A DNA stretch of 41,768 nucleotides from an uncultured Ruminiclostridium sp. (GTDB lineage Bacteria; Bacillota; Clostridia; Oscillospirales; Ruminococcaceae): assembly GCA_910585505.1 (NCBI GenBank), contig CAJUFF010000004.1, positions 1-41,768 on the forward strand, read 5' to 3'. The first letter of the stretch is position 1, and each line of letters opens with the position of its first letter. Both the position numbers and the translations under genes were made by a program. The notes beneath the pieces are model-generated. The model saw only the letters and a program-made list of their open reading frames with translations. It had not been told where the DNA came from and searched no databases. Of this stretch, positions 33,237 through 40,965 are shown one piece after another.

Positions 33237-34160
33237 TCATTCTTTTTTTATTTCGCCGTCATTTTTACCGTCTCGGTCGATTCTTACCGCAATAATGCTG
33301 CTTATACAGTTGTCGCTGACTTCCGTTACAACAAAACGCACGTCCTCATAATCCACATGAGGCGTTTTTTCCGTATCCTCCGGAATATATCCCAAAAGGT
33401 CGGTAACAAAACCCGCTATGGTATCGTATTCATGATCTTCCGGCAGCGCGTAGCCGAACAGCTCCAGTACATCGTCCGGGTCGGTATCGCCGTCAATGCG
33501 GTATTTGTCATGTCCTATTGATTTTATCTGAAGTTCTTCGTCATCATATTCGTCCTGAATATTACCCATTACCGATTCTATAATATCCTCGGAGGTAATG
33601 ATACCCGCAGTGCCGCCGTATTCGTCCACCGCCACCGCCATGCCCGATTTTGTCTCGGTAAGAAGCTTAAAGGCGTCGTCGCAGGGACAGCTTTCGGGAA
33701 GGAACACAACGTCTCTTACAAAATCCTTGGCGGTGTATTTATCCGGATTCTCTTTTCCCACAAGACATAAAAGGTCTTTCACGATAATTATTCCAATTAC
33801 GTCGTCTATACTTTCCTTATATACGGGGATACGCGAAAAACCATCTTCAAGGGCTAAATACACTATGTCGTCCACCGTGGCGTTTTCGTCCACTGCGGCG
33901 ATATTAACACGGTGGGTCATAATATCGGACACTTTAAGGTCGCCAAATTCAAACACATTGTTTATAAGCTCCACCGAGGAATTTTCGATTTCTCCGCTTT
34001 CGGCGCCCGCGTCCACAAGGGAGCGTATGTCGTCTTCGGTAGCCGGGCGGAATCCCTCGCCCAAAGCTTTTTTAAGTAAAAGATCAAGTCCCTTTTCCAA
34101 CAGAATAAGGGGATAAAGCAAATAATACGCGGGTTTGCGTTTTCGCCCGTCTGCGTCCAT
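33237..34160 (-). CDS. CorC/HlyC-family CBS-domain protein without DUF21 membrane domain
   Basis: This 307-residue soluble protein contains a CBS pair and a CorC_HlyC C-terminal domain. The CBS part runs from KVSDIMTHRVNIAAVDENATVDDIVYLALEDGFSRIPVYKESIDDVIGIIIVKDLL (about 77-130) through VDEYGGTAGIITSEDIIESVMGNIQDEYD. The CorC_HlyC domain begins YRIDGDTDPDDVLELFGYAL. Related transporters or regulators of divalent cations often carry a DUF21 (CNNM) membrane domain at the N-terminus. Here only a short hydrophobic stretch (YYLLYPLILLEKGLDLLLKK) precedes the CBS pair. It may act with a separate membrane partner, or be tethered by this stretch. Confidence 0.88.
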   Translation of the reverse strand: MDADGRKRKPAYYLLYPLILLEKGLDLLLKKALGEGFRPATEDDIRSLVDAGAESGEIENSSVELINNVFEFGDLKVSDIMTHRVNIAAVDENATVDDIVYLALEDGFSRIPVYKESIDDVIGIIIVKDLLCLVGKENPDKYTAKDFVRDVVFLPESCPCDDAFKLLTETKSGMAVAVDEYGGTAGIITSEDIIESVMGNIQDEYDDEELQIKSIGHDKYRIDGDTDPDDVLELFGYALPEDHEYDTIAGFVTDLLGYIPEDTEKTPHVDYEDVRFVVTEVSDNCISSIIAVRIDRDGKNDGEIKKE

Positions 34161-34258
34161 AACATCAAATCCTTTTCCTTAATAAAATTTATTCTCTAAA
34201 GAATATACCATATTTTTAAAAATTATTCAAGGGTAAATTAAAAATTTTTAAAAATTTA

Positions 34259-35023
34259 TCATATACCGAAAAACGTCTCCGCGTTACGGTTGCAGATTTT
34301 TATCATCTCTTCGGCGGAAACGCCTTTTATTTCCGCCATTTTTGCCGCGGTGGACATAATCATGGAGCTTTCGCAGCGTTCGCCGCGAAAGGGAACGGGA
34401 GCCATATACGGACAGTCGGTTTCCAGCATCAGCCTGTCCAAAGGCGCCAGTTCGCAGGCTTCAACCGCTTTTTTAGCGTTCTTAAAGGTGAGTACTCCGG
34501 TAAAGCTGATGTAAAGCCCCAAGGAGAGAACTTCGGCGGCAATTTCACGGCTTCCCGAAAAACAGTGCATTACCGCTTTTTTCGGTTTTTCCGTCCGCAG
34601 AATGCGCATGGTGTCCTCCACTGCGTCACGACTGTGAATGATGACGGGCATATCAAGCTTATCCGCAAGCCTTAGCTGTTCGATAAATACCTTTATCTGC
34701 TTTTCCCTGTCGTAATTTTCATAGTGATAATCCAGTCCCATTTCTCCTATGGCGACTATTTTCGGATTTTTAACCAGGTTTTCGATTTGTTCGAGATAAT
34801 CATCCGGCAGTTCGTAAATGTCCTCCGGATGTATTCCCACAGCGCCGTAAATTCCTTCATAGCTTTCGGCAAGCCTTACGGTGTCTTCCCACCTGTCCAA
34901 CGCGCATCCGACTGTTATAAGCTTTTCCACCGACTCCTCAAAAAGCCTTTTCAGCAGAAGGTCTCTGTCCCCGTCATAAGCTTCGTCGTCATAGTGCGCG
35001 TGAGTATCTATAAGCTTTGTCAT
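34259..35023 (-). CDS. tatD: TatD-family metal-dependent hydrolase
   Basis: TatD-family proteins are metal-dependent hydrolases, several with 3'-5' exonuclease activity in the cytoplasm. The 254-residue product opens with the metal motif DTHAHYDDEAY. It also shows GAVGIHPEDIYELP, IGEMGLDYHYENYDREKQ, MPVIIHSRDAVEDTMRIL, MHCFSGS and METDCPYMAPVPFRGERCES. These are the conserved metal and active-site segments in the usual order. The start at 35023 follows AAAAGGA and fits the family start, while the in-frame extension lacks homology. It is followed by the CorC-like gene on the same strand after 98 bp. Confidence 0.95.
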   Translation of the reverse strand: MTKLIDTHAHYDDEAYDGDRDLLLKRLFEESVEKLITVGCALDRWEDTVRLAESYEGIYGAVGIHPEDIYELPDDYLEQIENLVKNPKIVAIGEMGLDYHYENYDREKQIKVFIEQLRLADKLDMPVIIHSRDAVEDTMRILRTEKPKKAVMHCFSGSREIAAEVLSLGLYISFTGVLTFKNAKKAVEACELAPLDRLMLETDCPYMAPVPFRGERCESSMIMSTAAKMAEIKGVSAEEMIKICNRNAETFFGI

Positions 35024-35079
35024 TCCGATTTGTTCCTTTTGAATTGATATGAGTGTAAGTTTTTTATTTCTAAAAATAA

Positions 35080-35108
35080 ATAATATCACAAAAGGCTTGA
35101 ATTGTCAA
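35080..35108 (-). promoter_or_regulatory. Sigma-A promoter of tatD
   Basis: Minus-strand TTGACA, a 17-bp spacer and TATTAT, about 57 bp upstream of the tatD start. Confidence 0.8.
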
Positions 35109-35247
35109 TGGGCGGTTATGCCGTTGAAACGGGTTCTTATTTTTTGTATATGGGTATCTTTTTTATTTTCTATTCGGTACTTGCAAATTTTCCTGCCAAT
35201 GTAATAATAGTGTTAAAATATCGGCATTTTTGCGAAGGGAGAACATT

Positions 35248-35388
35248 ATGGCTTTTATTCAGATGAACATTATGTCGTATTCGCTGATGAGGACGGTTTC
35301 CGTTAACGTGATTCTTCCGGCGAAAAAATTTTCATGGGGGCAGAAGAGAGAAAAGGGCAGAAAACACAAAACGCCTTTTATGCTATAA
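35248..35388 (+). pseudogene. N-terminal fragment of an esterase (FrmB/tributyrin-esterase type)
   Basis: An ATG preceded by GAAGGGAG opens a 46-codon frame whose product starts MAFIQMNIMSYSLMRTVSVN and continues VILPAKKF. This matches, from memory, the N-terminus of putative alpha/beta-hydrolase esterases of Clostridia, which go on to a KTLYLLHG strand. Here the frame reads KTPFML and then stops with TAA at the expected start of the hydrolase core. No continuation with Ser, Asp or His motifs is visible downstream. The intact ribosome site and start suggest the start of an ancestral gene whose 3' part was deleted. Confidence 0.7.
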
Positions 35389-35445
35389 TTTCCCCCAGTA
35401 CAAAACGATAAATCGAAGTTTATCGGTTCAATGAAAGTCCAAAAC

Positions 35446-35487
35446 AGGGCGGCGGGATATATTGACCATCCCGCCACCATGTTTTGT
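35446..35487. repeat. GC-rich hairpin downstream of the esterase remnant
   Basis: GGCGGGAT pairs exactly with ATCCCGCC across a 9-nt loop. Outer bases CAAAAC and GTTTTG extend the stem with mismatches. It may be the old terminator of the lost esterase gene. The rest of 35389-35528 shows no gene. Confidence 0.5.
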
Positions 35488-35528
35488 TATCGTTCCGTAA
35501 TTATAAATAGTTTTTTTAATTGGAACAC

Positions 35529-36044
35529 CTAAGATTTATCCGCCCCCACCGGAAGCCGTCCCAAACAGCAAAAAACCTCTTTTCCTTTCATGCACGGCCA
35601 TTTTAGGATTTCGTTCTCCGATTTTCCCACAAGAGCCGCAAAAACCTTATCGGCGCATTCCAGAACAACCGAGTATGCTTCGGCTATGCAGCCTTTTTTA
35701 TACCGCTTATTCAAAAACACTACCTCGGTGGATTCCGCAAGAACGGTATAATAAAGTTCACGGGTATCGGTATCCCATTTGGCAGCTTGTTCCTCATATG
35801 GAATTACACAATAGAGTTTTGTCGTAGGATCGTCCTTCATAATTCTGATAATAATTTCCGCCGCCCACAGGTCGACACCCTGTTCGCATACGCAGTAAAA
35901 AACTCTTACTCCATCTTTATAGATATCGCTTATGTACTGAGCAAGCTGAAGCTTTAACGCGATACACTTGTAGCTGGAGGTATCCGCGCCAAAGCTGAAA
36001 CGGCGCAACGGTGATGAAATAAACGTACAGGCATTTTTAAGCAT
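35529..36044 (-). CDS. SLOG-like (DUF1273/YpsA-type) protein, divergent
   Basis: This 171-residue protein carries the DUF1273/SLOG core pattern EQGVDLWAAEIIIRI, LYCVIPYEEQAAKWD, STEVVFLNKRYKKGC and CADKVFAAL. SLOG domains have a Rossmann-like fold and bind nucleotides or related ligands. In this family the N-terminus usually has a TGHRP motif, but here the corresponding stretch reads SSPLRRFSFGAD. The third position group is therefore altered, and ligand binding may be lost or changed. The start at 36044 follows AAAGGA. There is no clear operon partner, and MITE-rich DNA separates it from the antiporter gene. Confidence 0.75.
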   Translation of the reverse strand: MLKNACTFISSPLRRFSFGADTSSYKCIALKLQLAQYISDIYKDGVRVFYCVCEQGVDLWAAEIIIRIMKDDPTTKLYCVIPYEEQAAKWDTDTRELYYTVLAESTEVVFLNKRYKKGCIAEAYSVVLECADKVFAALVGKSENEILKWPCMKGKEVFCCLGRLPVGADKS

Positions 36045-36274
36045 ATTTTTTTCCTTTCTTATCAATTTTCACAAATTTCGTTCTGTCCTTAGCGTTTTCG
36101 ATATATTGTACCGATTGCTTTCATTTTACCGCAATATTTGGTTTTTTCAAGTAGTTTTTTTGATAAAAAATACTAAAAATTAAAAAATTTGCAAACCCGC
36201 AGTATAAGCGGGATTGCACAGTATATATGACTTTTTTGGCTTTGAAAAAAAAAAGTTAATATGCGAAAAACGGT

Positions 36275-36318
36275 AAAAATGGGCAATATCTTGTCGAAAA
36301 ATGGGCAAAATCTTGTCG
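36275..36318. repeat. Tandem 22-bp direct repeat
   Basis: Two adjacent 22-bp units contain AATGGGCAA and ATCTTGTCG and differ at one base. They lie in the upstream DNA of the SLOG-like gene. A small CCCGC/GCGGG stem is found just before, near 36197-36213. Confidence 0.8.
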
Positions 36319-36367
36319 AAAAAGAAGAATTTTTTATTTCTTTAAACGAGAAAAAATGACAAATTAT

Positions 36368-36396
36368 TCCGGTAGAATTTACCGGATTGTTTTTTT
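36368..36396 (+). terminator. Terminator-like hairpin
   Basis: TCCGGTA (36368-36374) pairs with TACCGGA (36380-36386), followed by TTGTTTTTTT on the plus strand. No plus-strand gene ends here, so it may close a short non-coding transcript or be a relic. Confidence 0.5.
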
Positions 36397-36406
36397 ACTT
36401 TAATAC

Positions 36407-36540
36407 AATAGCAATCCAAAAAATATTTAAAAAAAATTACACCGGTGCAAAAACACATAAGCTTTGGGGGTGTTGCCCCCGTCCTTTGGACTCCCCAGCT
36501 TCCCTTTCGGAGTCCGAAAGGGAAGCTGGAAAATCAAGAG
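36407..36540. repeat. E2 MITE-like element, copy 2
   Basis: It starts AATAGCAATCCAAAAAATAT and matches the E2 copy at 13283 over about 130 bp. It includes the same CTTCCCTTTCGG/CCGAAAGGGAAG hairpin. Its right terminal repeat is not recognisable. The E3 element lies immediately beyond. Confidence 0.8.
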
Positions 36541-36571
36541 TTATTCTGGGGAGCAATATAGTAATACTTTA

Positions 36572-36732
36572 GAGCTTGTATTCATAGGATATAGCACGCG
36601 TCTTTTCGGCAAATATTGCCGATGACCGCATTGGAAAGCCTTGAAATCCGTCAAGTATTCCTTCGGATTTCCGCCTTGTCCTCGTTAAAATTTGCCTGAA
36701 AATCCACGCACAAATCCTATGAATACAAGCTC
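36572..36732. repeat. E3 MITE with perfect terminal inverted repeats and TTA target duplication
   Basis: GAGCTTGTATTCATAGGAT (36572-36590) is exactly the reverse complement of 36714-36732. TTA flanks both ends (36569-36571 and 36733-36735), as expected of a 3-bp target-site duplication. The 161-bp interior is non-coding. Part of it (36641-36665) resembles the E1 interior. Confidence 0.88.
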
Positions 36733-36752
36733 TTATAAAGGAAAATTTGTTT

Positions 36753-38357
36753 CTATTCCTCTTCCGCAGAGTTTATCACCAAAATATCCCCTTCGGTAAA
36801 TACCGTTCTTCCTCTGGGAATAATAACTTTGTCCCCGCGCTTTATAAGCACAACCAGATTACAGTTGTCGGGCGGAAGCTGTGACAGCATAAGACCGCAG
36901 TATTGACTTTCTTTTGTAACATTTATCTCCGTGAAATTGATTCGGGTGCTGTCGTTTATTGCGGGGGCGCAAAGTACCGCCGTGTCGCCTGTCCTTAGCT
37001 GGGTAAACCCCTTTGGAACTATCCCTTTATTTTTTCTTATTACCATTGCCACAAGCGTTTCGGGGGGAAGGCTGATATCTTTTATCTGTTTGCCTTCCCA
37101 ACGGTTGCCTTCGTTTATATTTATTTTTATAAACTGTACGGGAAGCTCTTCGGAGTAGTCGTTGAAGGTGGTCATAACATTGTTTGTGTTGTCTATCATA
37201 TTAAGCTTTCCGGCAAAAGCGGGAATAAACGAGCCTTGAAAGAGAAGGGAAAAGAGAACGGTAATAAACACCGTATGAAAAAGGTCGTATTCCTTGAAGT
37301 CGGTTGCCGCCGTTGCCATAATGGCAAAAACAACGGAAGCAACGCCGCGTAGTCCCGACCAGGAAACCAACAGCATCTGATTGATTTTGCAGCGGAACGG
37401 GGCAAGTATGCCGAATACGGAAACGGGTCGAGCTATAAAGGTCATAAACAATGCGATGAATATTCCGGGCAGAACCACTTCGGGCAGCTTGGACGGGAAT
37501 GACAGCAGCCCCAACATAAAGAATATCAGCATTTGCAGCAGGCCGGTTACTCCGTCAAAGAAATGCACTAAGTTTCTTTTTCCGGGAATAGGCCGGTTGC
37601 CTAAGAAAATTCCGACTATGTAGGCGCTCAGATATCCGTTGCCGCCCAATATCGCCGGCGCCGCGTAAGCGAGAAGGGCTATTGCCACCATGTATACGGA
37701 ATCGAGTCCTGCCACGCCGAACTTTATTTTTTTCAGAATCAGCCACGCCAGAACCGCAATCAACGCGCCGAAGGCAGAACCGATAAAAAGCTGCTTTATG
37801 AGCATCAGCACCATATCGGAGGCGGAACCCTCGTTTTGCATAAAGGACAGTACGATCATAGTCATCATATATGCAAACGGGTCGTTGCTGCCGCTTTCCA
37901 CTTCCAGCAGAGAAGCTGTATTATATTTAAGATTGAGCTTTTTTCCTCGGAGTATGGAAAAGACGGTAGCGGCGTCGGTTGAACCAAGACAAGCTCCTAT
38001 GAGCATACCGCCCATAATATCCATACCCAGAACGAGATGACAGAAAAATCCGGTAAGCACAGCGGTGATTACTACTCCAAAGGAGGACAGCAGGATAGAT
38101 TTTACGGCGACCGGTTTGGCTTTATGCCAGTTGGTACCGAAACCGCCGTAGAACATAATAAAGATAAGGGCTGCGGAGCAGCCTGTTTCTGCTAAATTAT
38201 AGTCCTCAAAAGGAATCTTGAAAATACCGTCCGAGCCGAACAGCATTCCCACTCCGATAAAAACGAGGAGCATAGGAATCCCAAATCTTCCCGAAATGCG
38301 GTTTGCAAAGATACATATTAAAATTACTATTGCGGTTATCAGAATTACAGTGTTCAA
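36753..38357 (-). CDS. CPA-type K+(Na+)/H+ antiporter, NhaP2-like, with TrkA-C domain
   Basis: This 534-residue membrane antiporter exchanges a monovalent cation for protons. A core of about 12 helices covers residues 1-390, with MLLVFIGVGMLFGSDGIF, the ALIFIMFYGGFGTNW segment, and GSTDAATVFSILRGKKLNLKYNTASLLEVESGSNDPFAYM. The last pattern holds the conserved Asp/Glu and Ser-Asn-Asp-Pro of the cation site. The C-terminal part (about 410-534) contains a TrkA_C (RCK-C) regulatory domain and a second related segment. The start is TTG at 38357, eight bases after AAGGGGG. The longer in-frame ATG at 38453 lies upstream of the promoter. The cation specificity is unknown. Confidence 0.92.
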   Translation of the reverse strand: MNTVILITAIVILICIFANRISGRFGIPMLLVFIGVGMLFGSDGIFKIPFEDYNLAETGCSAALIFIMFYGGFGTNWHKAKPVAVKSILLSSFGVVITAVLTGFFCHLVLGMDIMGGMLIGACLGSTDAATVFSILRGKKLNLKYNTASLLEVESGSNDPFAYMMTMIVLSFMQNEGSASDMVLMLIKQLFIGSAFGALIAVLAWLILKKIKFGVAGLDSVYMVAIALLAYAAPAILGGNGYLSAYIVGIFLGNRPIPGKRNLVHFFDGVTGLLQMLIFFMLGLLSFPSKLPEVVLPGIFIALFMTFIARPVSVFGILAPFRCKINQMLLVSWSGLRGVASVVFAIMATAATDFKEYDLFHTVFITVLFSLLFQGSFIPAFAGKLNMIDNTNNVMTTFNDYSEELPVQFIKININEGNRWEGKQIKDISLPPETLVAMVIRKNKGIVPKGFTQLRTGDTAVLCAPAINDSTRINFTEINVTKESQYCGLMLSQLPPDNCNLVVLIKRGDKVIIPRGRTVFTEGDILVINSAEEE

Positions 38358-38390
38358 TAGCACAGCCCCCTTCAATATGAATATATTAGT

Positions 38391-38419
38391 AATATAACAT
38401 ATTTTAAGAAGTTTTGCAA
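38391..38419 (-). promoter_or_regulatory. Sigma-A promoter of the antiporter gene
   Basis: Minus-strand TTGCAA, a 17-bp spacer and TATATT, 34 bp upstream of the TTG start. It supports that start. Confidence 0.75.
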
Positions 38420-38470
38420 GTTTGAGAAGGTATTGAAAAAAGAAAAGCGGCAATCACATTCAGTATAATT

Positions 38471-38512
38471 GCTGCCATATGCCCCCGCATAAAAGGGTAG
38501 GCATATGGCAGC
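38471..38512. repeat. Perfect 13-bp palindrome
   Basis: GCTGCCATATGCC (38471-38483) pairs exactly with 38500-38512 across a 16-nt loop. It is followed closely by the 44-bp repeat at 38533. Confidence 0.8.
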
Positions 38513-38532
38513 TCAATGGACTGAACCTCGTA

Positions 38533-38576
38533 ATTGTTTCGCAATTCCGGCAGATTGTTTAAACTGCGCTTTAATA
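38533..38576. repeat. Dispersed 44-bp repeat, copy 2
   Basis: It contains TTTCGCAATTCCGGCAGATT and matches 9399-9442 with about five differences. It lies between a palindrome and a terminator in the gap between the antiporter and chemotaxis receptor genes. Confidence 0.7.
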
Positions 38577-38610
38577 AAACCCCCGATTTGTATCATCGGG
38601 GGTTTTATTT
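38576..38610 (-). terminator. Intrinsic terminator after the chemotaxis receptor gene
   Basis: AAAACCCCCGAT (38576-38587) pairs exactly with ATCGGGGGTTTT (38595-38606) across a 7-nt loop. It lies about 80 bp past the receptor stop codon. Confidence 0.85.
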
Positions 38611-38687
38611 TGTAATTGACAAAACTCATTTAAAGGTTTATGCACAAGTCTTTTGAAAACTGTTTTTAAATTGTTTTTTACCGATTT

Positions 38688-40625
38688 TTACTGTTCTTCA
38701 ACATGCTGTGCTGCGTCAACTTTAAGTTTTAAAACCTGATTCTCAAGCTGAACGGACTGTTCGCTTAGAACGGTGCAGGCGGCGGCCGTTTCCTCGGCGG
38801 TAGCCGAATTCTGCTGTACAACAGTGGAAATTTGTTCTATTCCTATCTTGACTTGTGTTATTGCGTCCGCCTGTTCCTCCGCAGCTACTGAAATATCGCT
38901 TATGTAAGAACTGGTTCTTTCGGAAAGCTCGGTAACCTCCTTCATTATCGCAGCGGTGTTCTGGGCTATATCGGTACCCTTGTCCACCGCGTCAATGGTG
39001 GCGGTAATAAGCTCGCCGGTTTGCTGCGCGGCTTCGCTGCTTTTGGCGGCTAAGCTTCTTACCTCGTCGGCAACCACTGCGAAGCCCTTGCCGGCTTCTC
39101 CCGCTCTTGCCGCTTCCACGGCTGCGTTAAGGGCAAGTACATTGGTCTGGAAAGCAATGTCGTCAATGGATTTGATAATATTTTGAATTTCATCGGATCT
39201 TTGTTTTATCTCTTCCATAGCCTTGAGCATATGCTCAACTTCGGTATTCTGATACTCTATTTTTCCTGTGCTTTCCTTGGATATTTTATCGGCTTCCGCC
39301 GCGTTGTCGGCACTGCTTTGTACTTTATTGGTAATTTCATTGATGGTGGCGGATAATTCTTCTATGGCCGCCGCCTGTCTTGTGGTGCCGTCCGCCAGTA
39401 TCTTGGAGCCTTCGGCAATCTGATTGGAACCTGTCATAACGTCATTGGAAGATTGTCCGATAGTGCTTATCACTTCTGTAAGGGATTCCTCTATTTTATT
39501 GAAGCAGTGATTAATCTCGGAAAAATCGCCCAAATATGTAAGGGATGGTTCAACTGTAAAATCGCCGTCCGCCATTCCCAAAAGCACATGATTTATATCC
39601 TGTACATATTCACCCAGAGTCTTTACGGTAAATTCAAGGTTGCGCATAAAATCGCCTATTTCATCGTTGCCGTATTTATGCTCCTGACCGTCAGTGCTGA
39701 GGTCGCCTTTGGACATATTGGCCGCCAGTCTTTCGGCCTCCTTTATAGGCTGAAGCACGGATTTTGACAGCAAGGTGCTTATAAGAATGATTGACAAAAC
39801 GGCAACTACCACCGCTACGGAAGTGGCAATGATTATCATTGTGATCTGAAGCTGATCTGCTTGGGCGGAAGAGCTTCCCGAAAATAAGGCGCCCGCTATT
39901 TTTCCGTTTATATCATAGAGCGGAAGATAGTGAACATAATGATCCTGTCCGTCCAGTATCGCCATTCCGTTATAAGGCTCTCCCTTTGAGATAACTTCGG
40001 AGGCAACATAAGAGGGCATTTCGGTGCCTACCGCTCTGTTGCCCTCAGAATCGATAAGAGTGGTGGCAAAGCGTATTTTGCCGTGGAACAGTGTCAGTTC
40101 GGATTCTATCTCGGCTTTTATCGAATCCAGCCATTCGTTGCGGTTCATATGCATTCCCACAACGATAGCTCCGCCTCCGCTGAGGGGCTTTACCGACTGC
40201 ATGGTTATTCCTGCGGAGGAATCGGAAACGTAGCCTTTGTAACCGTCGGATCCGACTTTACCTAAATTAAAATCGGAAAGCATGTAGTTCTCCGACTGCA
40301 TTTTTACGGTTCCGTCGCTGTTAAATACCGCTATGAAATCGAAATCTGAATCTCTTTCGGTACTCCAGTAGTCGGAAATGGTACTTTCGTCCTCCGACAA
40401 AGCGAAATCCGAGCTTGTCATATCTTCTGTTATCTGATCGAGCCGTCTTTGCTGCTCGTCAAGACGATGCTGTAGAATTCTCAGGCCTGCTTCCGCATGG
40501 CTCATCATAAGAGCGTCGGTATTTGAGCTTGATGTAAATATAATTATTGTGCTGATAAGCGCTGATGCCAAGACAATGCAGATAATGATTGTGATAAGAA
40601 GTTTGCGTCCTATTCGTGTGTTCAT
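38688..40625 (-). CDS. Methyl-accepting chemotaxis protein
   Basis: This 645-residue membrane receptor has a first helix (about 7-30). An extracellular Cache-type sensor domain covers roughly 32-260 (DFDFIAVFNSDGTVKM, YKGYVSDSSAGITMQSVKPLSGGG, ATLIDSEGNRAVGTEM). A second helix follows (about 262-290), then HAMP (about 290-340). The last 250 residues are the methyl-accepting signalling hairpin, with the CheA-binding tip DIAFQTNVLALNAAVEAARAGEAGKGFAVVADEVRSLAAKS. No chemotaxis or flagellar genes are nearby. AAGGAG precedes the ATG at 40625. The ligand is unknown. Confidence 0.95.
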   Translation of the reverse strand: MNTRIGRKLLITIIICIVLASALISTIIIFTSSSNTDALMMSHAEAGLRILQHRLDEQQRRLDQITEDMTSSDFALSEDESTISDYWSTERDSDFDFIAVFNSDGTVKMQSENYMLSDFNLGKVGSDGYKGYVSDSSAGITMQSVKPLSGGGAIVVGMHMNRNEWLDSIKAEIESELTLFHGKIRFATTLIDSEGNRAVGTEMPSYVASEVISKGEPYNGMAILDGQDHYVHYLPLYDINGKIAGALFSGSSSAQADQLQITMIIIATSVAVVVAVLSIILISTLLSKSVLQPIKEAERLAANMSKGDLSTDGQEHKYGNDEIGDFMRNLEFTVKTLGEYVQDINHVLLGMADGDFTVEPSLTYLGDFSEINHCFNKIEESLTEVISTIGQSSNDVMTGSNQIAEGSKILADGTTRQAAAIEELSATINEITNKVQSSADNAAEADKISKESTGKIEYQNTEVEHMLKAMEEIKQRSDEIQNIIKSIDDIAFQTNVLALNAAVEAARAGEAGKGFAVVADEVRSLAAKSSEAAQQTGELITATIDAVDKGTDIAQNTAAIMKEVTELSERTSSYISDISVAAEEQADAITQVKIGIEQISTVVQQNSATAEETAAACTVLSEQSVQLENQVLKLKVDAAQHVEEQ

Positions 40626-40654
40626 TGTTTTTAATCTCCTTAATGAATGCAGCA

Positions 40655-40683
40655 ATTGTACCAAGCGTTTTTAAAAATCTAAA
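40655..40683 (-). promoter_or_regulatory. Promoter of the chemotaxis receptor gene
   Basis: Minus-strand TTTAGA, a 17-bp spacer and TACAAT. An E1 repeat begins one base upstream of the -35 element, so E1 forms the upstream boundary of this promoter. Confidence 0.55.
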
Positions 40684-40684
40684 T

Positions 40685-40864
40685 TTAAGGCAACATCGCG
40701 CAAAGACCGCGCTGCGCGCTTTGCTGCGCATACGCTTTCATCTTTTCCGTCATTTTTGTCCAAAACTCATTGAAATACGCCGGTATTCCTGCGTCGTTTT
40801 GGACAATCCGACGAAAAAGCTGACTGCGCGTCTGCACAACAATCTTTGTGCGGTATTTCCTTAA
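40685..40864. repeat. E1 MITE-like repeat, full copy
   Basis: This 180-bp element has terminal inverted repeats. TTAAGGCAACATCGCGCAAA is at the left, and the complement of TTAAGGAAATACCGCACAAA is at the right. The interior is non-coding. Related sequence is found at 1-70, at 6070-6187, and as a solo hairpin at 19898-19940. TTAA borders both ends and may be the target. The gap up to 40965 is otherwise empty. Confidence 0.85.
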
Positions 40865-40965
40865 TTTTATCATTAGTCACGAAAAATGTCAATAAAAAAA
40901 GTAAACAAACATTTAATCGTTTTTTTTACGTATTAAAAATTTATATCCTAAAAACGCCCATATTT

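Noticed and set aside
35259..35480. A 73-codon minus-strand frame in the tatD to SLOG gap
   Set aside because: It overlaps the better supported esterase remnant on the plus strand and has no ribosome site or homology that I can see.
36275..36318. CRISPR array
   Set aside because: Only two directly adjacent 22-bp units without spacers are present, and there are no cas genes.
36387..36572. A 61-codon plus-strand frame over the second E2 copy
   Set aside because: It reads through a non-coding repeat whose other copy at 13283 does not keep the same frame.
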